DNA of 64,000 nt from Actinoallomurus iriomotensis (lineage in GTDB: Bacteria > Actinomycetota > Actinomycetes > Streptosporangiales > Streptosporangiaceae). The notes beneath the pieces were generated by a model, which did not search any database, had not been told where the DNA came from, and worked only from the letters and a program-made list of their open reading frames with translations. Location of the stretch: assembly GCF_030269445.1 (NCBI RefSeq), contig NZ_BSTJ01000005.1, positions 248,001 through 312,000 of the forward strand, read 5' to 3'. Below are positions 59,098 through 64,000 of the stretch, piece by piece. The first letter of the stretch is position 1. Each line of letters opens with the position of its first letter. The translations under genes and the position numbers were made by a program.

Positions 59098-59865
59098 TTG
59101 TTCAAGATCCACGCTCTTGCCATCGCGACGATATTCGCGGCGGTATGCACCGCCATCGGGCCGGGAGCCATGGCGGCGAGCGACAACTCGCCCGTCACTC
59201 GAACGCCAAGTCCGGCCGAAGACGGCATACCGGAGACTTTCGCCGCACACCGCATGTCACCGGAAGAATGTGCGCACCTCCATAATGCGCACCCAGGTAC
59301 GCCCTGTGGCACGCTCTCCGAGAAGACCGTCACCGAGTACGGCGTCACGATGCGGGCCGAAGATGAGCACGGCGTGGTCCTGGGCAGTCAGACGATCATC
59401 AGCGACCACCCGATCGGCGACGATGACCAGGCCGTCGAACCCGATCCCGTGTGCCGGAAAAGCGATGCGATGTGCGCCGATGGCGCCGGGTGGAAGGGCT
59501 GGAAGGCCTCCTCGGGCTGCCGCTCGGCCTACGCCTGGATCCAGGAGAAGAGCTCGATGTTCAGGACGGTCTTGTACCGGTACGAGCACGACATGTACTA
59601 CTGCTTCAAAAAGAAGCGGATCACGTCGCACTCCGAAGACTCCAAGATCACCAAGAACGACGGCCAGTCCTACCTTCGTGGCACCAAGTACTTCCGCTAC
59701 TTCTACAACTTCGCCAACATGGGAAGCAGAAGCGGCTATGCCAGCAAGGGCACCGGCTCCATCGAGCGGTGCTGGGTTCACTATGGTTGCGTCGGTGTCC
59801 ACTATCCGCATGTGGACCTGTACGCCCATGCGGACGGAACCTGGTACTGGAGCACCCAGGTCTAG
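59098..59865 (+). CDS. Secreted eight-cysteine protein of unknown function
   Basis: Protein of 255 residues starting at TTG 59098, chosen for GAGGGGAGA 6-7 bases upstream. A Sec signal peptide covers about residues 1-27 (hydrophobic ALAIATIFAAVCTAIGPG, cleavage after AMA). The mature part is polar, rich in Tyr, Lys and His, and has eight cysteines (EECAH, TPCGT, DPVCR, AMCAD, SGCRS, YYCFK, ERCWV, YGCVG), an even number fit for disulfides. I do not recognise the family. Codon use and GC content are lower than neighbours, suggesting acquisition. A strong hairpin terminator follows. Confidence 0.7.
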   Translation: MFKIHALAIATIFAAVCTAIGPGAMAASDNSPVTRTPSPAEDGIPETFAAHRMSPEECAHLHNAHPGTPCGTLSEKTVTEYGVTMRAEDEHGVVLGSQTIISDHPIGDDDQAVEPDPVCRKSDAMCADGAGWKGWKASSGCRSAYAWIQEKSSMFRTVLYRYEHDMYYCFKKKRITSHSEDSKITKNDGQSYLRGTKYFRYFYNFANMGSRSGYASKGTGSIERCWVHYGCVGVHYPHVDLYAHADGTWYWSTQV

Positions 59866-59905
59866 AATGTGATCGCAGAGCGGACGCAACCCGAACAACG
59901 CAGCA

Positions 59906-59937
59906 GGAGGTTCCCGCGCGAATAGGCGGGAGCCTCC
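59906..59937 (+). terminator. Terminator after the secreted protein gene
   Basis: GGAGGTTCCCGC (59906-59917) pairs with GCGGGAGCCTCC (59926-59937), 12 pairs with one G-U, loop of 8. It lies 41 bases after the secreted protein stop and before the small membrane protein gene. Confidence 0.7.
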
Positions 59938-59957
59938 GCAATCCGTGCGGAGCAATC

Positions 59958-60149
59958 GTGCGCATCCTCAAGACAGCAATCGCCTTCCTCGCCGTCCTCG
60001 TCCTGCCCGTCGCTCTCCTTCCTTTCAGCATCGGGCCCGGCGAAATCGCCATAATCGGCATTCTTGCCATACTCGCTGGATACATCACATACCAACGTTC
60101 TGCGCCGAAAACAGAACGACCCGGAGGAGAAGGCAACACCTCCGCGTAG
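59958..60149 (+). CDS. Small two-helix membrane protein
   Basis: ORF of 63 codons from GTG 59958 with GCGGAG seven bases upstream. The protein has two hydrophobic segments (about 4-22 and 26-44) joined by PFSIGPGE, then a short charged tail (TERPGGEGNTSA). Sequence composition differs from random high-GC frames. No family recognised. It follows the secreted cysteine-rich gene after a terminator, so it may be independently expressed. Confidence 0.5.
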   Translation: MRILKTAIAFLAVLVLPVALLPFSIGPGEIAIIGILAILAGYITYQRSAPKTERPGGEGNTSA

Positions 60150-60170
60150 CCCGGCGCGCGTGTACGGCGG

Positions 60171-61148
60171 TCAGGGCAGTACGACGACCTTCCCGGCGGC
60201 CTGGTCGTTCTCCATGTGGCGGTGGGCCGCGACGATGTCGTCCAGGCCGAAGACCCGGTCGAGGTTGGGCCGGTAGACGCCGGCCTCGACCTGCTGGACG
60301 ATCCGCCGCAACAGGGTCGCGCCCGCGCCGCCCTTGAGATCGTCGCTGTGGAAGGCCGTGAGCCTGGTCCCGGACGGGATCATCGCGATCGGTTCGAAGT
60401 CCGGGATCAGCCAGCCGCTGAGCGAGCCCGCCACGCACACCGTCCCGCCGCAGCGGACCAGGCGCAGCGAGTCCGCCGCCGTGCTCGCCCCGACCAGGTC
60501 CAGCACGTGGTCCGGGCCGTCGGGCCAGATCGCGTGCACGTCGTCCGTCAGTGATCCGCCGGTGTCGAGGAGCGCGTGGTCGACGCCGGCCGCGGTGAGC
60601 GCGTCGGTCTTGTCCTGCCGCCGGGTCGTGGCCGCGGTCTCGACGCCGTAGCCGGCCGCGATCGACGCGGCCGCCATCCCCACCGAGGAGGTGCCGCCGC
60701 GGATCAGCAACCGTCCCCGGTCGCCCGGCGTGATTCCCAGCGCGTCCAGCGCGCCCTGCGCGGTCAGGTACGTCTCGGGCAGCGCCGCCAGGACGTCCCA
60801 GGGCAGCGTGGTGGCGACCGGCATGAGCAGCACGTTCGGCAACAAGGCGTACTCCGCGTAGCCGCCGTCGAACTCCCGGCCCATCTCGCCCATCACCGCC
60901 GCGACGGTCGTCCCGGCCGGCAACGCGGGGTCGGTGGAGACCGCGACGACTCCCACGCATTCGATCCCGAGGATCCGCGGGAACCTCACGTTCGGGGAGT
61001 GCCCCTGCCGGGTCCTCAGCTCCGACCGGTTCAGGCCCGCGCCCTTCACCCGCACCAGGCTCCAGCCCGCCCGGACCGCCGGGACCGGCACCTCACGGAT
61101 CCGCAACACCTCCGGGCCGCCCGCCTGGACGCAGACCGCCGCTCGCAT
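60171..61148 (-). CDS. NADPH:quinone oxidoreductase-like zinc-independent dehydrogenase
   Basis: Medium-chain dehydrogenase of 325 residues. RAAVCVQAGGPEVLRIREVPVPAVRAGWSLVRVKGAGLNRSELRTRQG and FPRILGIECVGVV form the GroES-like part, and LLIRGGTSSVGMAAASIAAGYG the nucleotide-binding part. No structural zinc cysteines. ATG at 61148 is chosen because AGGCGG stands seven bases before it. Divergent from an AraC-type gene at 61236, which may control it. Acts on quinones or enones. Confidence 0.86.
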   Translation of the reverse strand: MRAAVCVQAGGPEVLRIREVPVPAVRAGWSLVRVKGAGLNRSELRTRQGHSPNVRFPRILGIECVGVVAVSTDPALPAGTTVAAVMGEMGREFDGGYAEYALLPNVLLMPVATTLPWDVLAALPETYLTAQGALDALGITPGDRGRLLIRGGTSSVGMAAASIAAGYGVETAATTRRQDKTDALTAAGVDHALLDTGGSLTDDVHAIWPDGPDHVLDLVGASTAADSLRLVRCGGTVCVAGSLSGWLIPDFEPIAMIPSGTRLTAFHSDDLKGGAGATLLRRIVQQVEAGVYRPNLDRVFGLDDIVAAHRHMENDQAAGKVVVLP

Positions 61149-61235
61149 GGTCGTACCGCCTGAGTAAAGATCATCGTGCATGCGTCCACTGTCGCCGGAC
61201 GGCACGGTGACCGGCCACCGGTAAAGTGCCAACTT

Positions 61236-62030
61236 ATGCCCGTTGGCCGCCAACCTGCCCGACCTGGTCCGACGTCGCGGCTGTGGCCCTCCGGAGGGGC
61301 GCACCTGTGGCCGTCGGGGGGCACCAGCTCGGCGCACTCCCATCCACGCGGCCACCTGGTGTACGCGGCGCGTGGCGTCCTGTCGGTGTACACCGAGCGC
61401 GGCACGTCGATCGTCCCGGCCAATCGCGTGGGCTGGATCCCGTCCGGGTTCGCGCACTACCACCGCGCGCACGGCGACACCGACATGCGGATCCTGTTCC
61501 TGCCCGCGTCCCTGGCCCGGCTCATGCCCGGGCATCCGGCCGTGTTCCTGGTCTCGGACCTGGCCCGCGAGATCCTGCTCACCCTCACGGGGCCGCGCAA
61601 TTACGACCGCGCGGCGGGCGGGTACGACCGGGCGGCGCGCGCTCGCCTCCGCCGCGTCCTCGTCGACGAACTCCCCGAGGCGCAGGAGCAGCCGCTCCAG
61701 CTGCCCGAACCCCGCGATGACCGGCTCCGGGCCCTCGCCCGGATCCTGTACGAAGAGCCGGCGGACAACACCTCTCTGGCCGAACTCGGGCGCAGGGCCG
61801 GTGCCAGCGCCCGCACGCTCAGCCGGTTGTTCCAGGGCGAACTCGGCATGACCTTCTATCAGTGGCGCACCCAGCTACGCGTCTACCACGCGCTCGTCCT
61901 TCTCGCCGACGGCCACGACACGACCCGCGTCGCCCACGCCTGCGGCTGGGCGAACCCCAGCGGCTTCATCGCCGCGTTCACCGACGTCATCGGCACCACG
62001 CCGGGCCGTTACCGGCGCCGCACCCCCTGA
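61236..62030 (+). CDS. AraC family transcriptional regulator
   Basis: Regulator of 264 residues: an N-terminal cupin-like domain (SAHSHPRGHLVYAARGVLSVYTERGTSIVPANRVGWIP) and a C-terminal pair of HTH motifs (LAELGRRAGASARTLSRLFQGELGMTFYQWRTQLRV and DTTRVAHACGWANPSGFIAAFTDVIGTTPGRYRR). ATG 61236 is chosen: TAAAGT at 61222-61227 is a likely -10 box, giving a leaderless start. Just after the start, LWPSGG occurs twice in a row (residues about 16-29), an internal duplication. Divergent from a quinone reductase-like gene. Confidence 0.87.
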   Translation: MPVGRQPARPGPTSRLWPSGGAHLWPSGGTSSAHSHPRGHLVYAARGVLSVYTERGTSIVPANRVGWIPSGFAHYHRAHGDTDMRILFLPASLARLMPGHPAVFLVSDLAREILLTLTGPRNYDRAAGGYDRAARARLRRVLVDELPEAQEQPLQLPEPRDDRLRALARILYEEPADNTSLAELGRRAGASARTLSRLFQGELGMTFYQWRTQLRVYHALVLLADGHDTTRVAHACGWANPSGFIAAFTDVIGTTPGRYRRRTP

Positions 62031-62165
62031 TCGTCCGGGTTCTCACGTCGCCGGTGTGTCCGGTGTGGGGCGGATGTAACCGGGCGCGGCGTCCGGCGTC
62101 ACACGCGAGAAACGGGCGTTTCGTACGTTCGGCGGCGCTGTCGGATGTGACGAGGGGGCCGTTCG

Positions 62166-64000
62166 TTGACCGTGAGGGACCCGCGGGCCATCGCCAAGGT
62201 GCGGACGGTCTGCTCGTACTGCGGGGTCGGCTGCGGGATGGTCCTGGACGTCGCGACGGGCCCGGACGGGCGCCGTACGGTGGTCAAGGCCGCCGGGGAC
62301 AAGGCGCATCCGGCGAACTTCGGCCGCCTGTGCACCAAAGGGGCCACGACCGCGGACGTGCTGGCCGCGCCCGGAAGGCTCACCGCGGCGCTGGTGCGTC
62401 CCGAGCGCGGCGCCGAGCCGGCGCCGACGGGGGTGGACGCGGCGATCGCCGCCACGGCCGGGCGGCTGCGGGAGATCATCGACCGGCACGGCCCGGACGC
62501 GGTCGCGCTGTACGTGTCGGGGCAGCTGAGCCTGGAGGCGCAGTACCTGGCGAACAAGCTCGCCAAGGGTTTCATCGGCACGAACCAGATCGAGTCGAAC
62601 TCGCGGCTGTGCATGGCCAGCGCGGGCACCGGCTACAAGCTGTCGCTGGGCGCCGACGGGCCGCCCGGCTCCTACCAGGACTTCGACGAGGCCGACGTGT
62701 TCCTCGTCATCGGCTCCAACATGGCCGACTGCCACCCGATCTTGTTCCTGCGGATGATGGAGCGGGTGAAGGCGGGCGCCAAGCTGATCGTCGTCGATCC
62801 GCGGCGCACCGTGACCGCCGACAAGGCCGACCTGTTCCTGCGGATCAGGCCGGGTACGGACCTGGCACTGCTGAACGGCCTGCTGCACCTGCTCGCCGAG
62901 GGCGGGCACCTGGACGAGGCCTTCATCGCCGACCGTACCGAGGGCTGGGAGGCGATGGCGGAGCTGCTGGCCGACTACCCGCCCGCCGCCGTCGCCGAGA
63001 TCACCGGCATCCCCGAGCAGGACCTTCGTACCGCGGCCGAGTGGATCGGGTCCGCCGGGGAGTGGATGAGCTGCTGGACGATGGGGCTCAACCAGAGCAC
63101 CCACGGCACCTGGAACACCAACGCCCTGATCAACCTGCACCTGGCCACCGGCGCGATCTGCCGGCCGGGCAGCGGCCCGTTCTCCCTGACGGGCCAGCCC
63201 AACGCCATGGGCGGCCGGGAGATGGGCTACATGGGTCCCGGCCTGCCCGGCCAGCGTTCGGTGCTGGTGGAAGCCGACCGCGCGTTCACCGAACGGCTGT
63301 GGGGCCTGGCGCCGGGCGCCATCCGCGAGGACGGCGCCGGCAAGGGAACCGTCGAGATGTTCCAGCGGATGGCCGGCGGCGACATCAAGGCCTGCTGGAT
63401 CATCTGCACCAACCCCGTCGCCTCGGTCGCCAACCGCAGGACCGTCATCGACGGGCTGGAGGCGGCCGAGTTCGTGGTGACCCAGGACGTCTTCGCCGAC
63501 ACCGAGACCAACGCCTACGCCGACGTGGTCCTGCCCGCCGCCCTGTGGACCGAGACCGAGGGCGTGCTGGTCAACAGCGAACGCGACGTCACGCTCGCCC
63601 GGCCGGCCGCCGACCCGCCCGGTGAGGCACTGCCGGACTGGCTGATCATCGCCCGGGTGGCCTGCGCGATGGGCTATGCGGACGCCTTCTCCTACGCGAG
63701 TGCGGAGGAGGTCTTCGAGGAGCTCAAGGGCGCCTGGAACCCGGCGACCGGCTATGACCTGCGCGGCGTGACCTACCAGCGGCTGCGGGCCACCCCCGTG
63801 CAGTGGCCCGCCCCGGACCCGGGCGGCCCCGACCGCAACCCGATCCGGTACCTGGACGGGGACGGGCCGGTCTTCCCGACCGCGAGCGGCCGGGCGGTGT
63901 TCTTCGCCCGCCCGCACGTGCCCGCCGCCGAGATGCCCGACGACGCCTTCCCGTTCGTCCTCAACACCGGACGCCTGCAGCACCAGTGGCACACCCTCAC
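62166..64000 (+). CDS. nasA: Assimilatory nitrate reductase catalytic subunit (3' end outside window)
   Basis: Molybdopterin oxidoreductase, 611 residues visible, continuing beyond the window. The N-terminal [4Fe-4S] cysteines C16, C19, C23 and C56 are in VCSYCGVGCGMVLDV and GRLCTKGA; C149 in SNSRLCMASAG is the molybdenum ligand; GGREMGYMGPG and NTGRLQHQWHTL are marks of the assimilatory nitrate reductase group. It reduces nitrate to nitrite in the cytoplasm. The start is TTG 62166, favoured over GTG 62172 because GAGGGGG lies 7 bases upstream of the former. Formate dehydrogenase H-like activity is the alternative, but the C-terminal QHQWHT argues against it. Confidence 0.83.
   Translation, partial: MTVRDPRAIAKVRTVCSYCGVGCGMVLDVATGPDGRRTVVKAAGDKAHPANFGRLCTKGATTADVLAAPGRLTAALVRPERGAEPAPTGVDAAIAATAGRLREIIDRHGPDAVALYVSGQLSLEAQYLANKLAKGFIGTNQIESNSRLCMASAGTGYKLSLGADGPPGSYQDFDEADVFLVIGSNMADCHPILFLRMMERVKAGAKLIVVDPRRTVTADKADLFLRIRPGTDLALLNGLLHLLAEGGHLDEAFIADRTEGWEAMAELLADYPPAAVAEITGIPEQDLRTAAEWIGSAGEWMSCWTMGLNQSTHGTWNTNALINLHLATGAICRPGSGPFSLTGQPNAMGGREMGYMGPGLPGQRSVLVEADRAFTERLWGLAPGAIREDGAGKGTVEMFQRMAGGDIKACWIICTNPVASVANRRTVIDGLEAAEFVVTQDVFADTETNAYADVVLPAALWTETEGVLVNSERDVTLARPAADPPGEALPDWLIIARVACAMGYADAFSYASAEEVFEELKGAWNPATGYDLRGVTYQRLRATPVQWPAPDPGGPDRNPIRYLDGDGPVFPTASGRAVFFARPHVPAAEMPDDAFPFVLNTGRLQHQWHTL

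Overview
The window is GC-rich throughout, with heavy use of GTG and TTG starts. Its regulator families (XRE-cupin, MocR, WYL, HxlR, MmyB-type XRE, many TetR/MarR), an actinobacterial integration host factor and a MerR-sliding clamp fusion point to an actinomycete, probably a soil genus of the Streptosporangiales/Streptomyces type. Genus cannot be fixed from the sequence. No rRNA, tRNA, CRISPR array, IS element or prophage was seen. One lone tyrosine recombinase is present.

0-6.4 kb: a minus-strand catabolic operon (two Gfo/Idh/MocA oxidoreductases, a fumarylacetoacetase-fold hydrolase, a D-aminoacylase and an amidohydrolase cut by the window edge), divergent from a class III aminotransferase. 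6.4-12.5 kb: small accessory genes (APH-like kinase, MFS exporter with a divergent ArsR-type regulator, an orphan mIHF paralogue, a regulator remnant, a RibD-C-fold reductase, a DUF6069-like membrane protein). 12.5-23.6 kb: a tightly overlapping minus-strand operon encoding a complete peptide ABC importer (with a permease-ATPase fusion), a prolidase-like amidohydrolase, both subunits of aconitase X, an ornithine cyclodeaminase/mu-crystallin family reductase and a cyclase-family hydrolase. The enzymes fit uptake of peptides and use of cis-3-hydroxy-L-proline through delta1-pyrroline-2-carboxylate. An XRE-cupin regulator sits upstream, and the same 15-bp palindromic site lies on its own promoter and on the operon promoter. 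23.6-28.8 kb: a divergent operon with a 3-hydroxybutyrate-dehydrogenase-like SDR, a beta-keto acid cleavage enzyme, a second XRE-cupin regulator, a proline-iminopeptidase-like hydrolase and a gamma-glutamyltransferase homologue whose nucleophile region is altered.

28.8-47 kb: a run of regulator/enzyme pairs, mostly divergent. Readable palindromic operators lie between the MarR-SDR, MerR-methyltransferase, MocR-hydrolase, MarR-metallo-beta-lactamase and HxlR-dehydrogenase pairs, and ahead of a TetR and a WYL gene. This stretch also holds an SGNH esterase, a lone tyrosine recombinase, a proline iminopeptidase and two gene remnants. 47.3-50.7 kb holds the two most striking loci. The first is a rifampicin-monooxygenase-like gene preceded by a 19-codon leader ORF and an 18-bp hairpin that buries its ribosome binding site, the layout of a translational attenuator. 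The second is a MerR DNA-binding domain fused to domains II and III of a DNA polymerase sliding clamp, with a TPR-like partner and a textbook 19-bp-spacer MerR promoter.

50.7-64 kb: an MmyB-type regulator, three consecutive SDRs (the last lacking the catalytic lysine), an alpha/beta-hydrolase remnant, two MFS exporters (one with a divergent TetR and twin operators), a YigZ/IMPACT protein, a glyoxalase-fold protein, a secreted eight-cysteine protein, a small membrane protein, a quinone-oxidoreductase-like/AraC divergent pair, and the 5' part of an assimilatory nitrate reductase cut by the window end.
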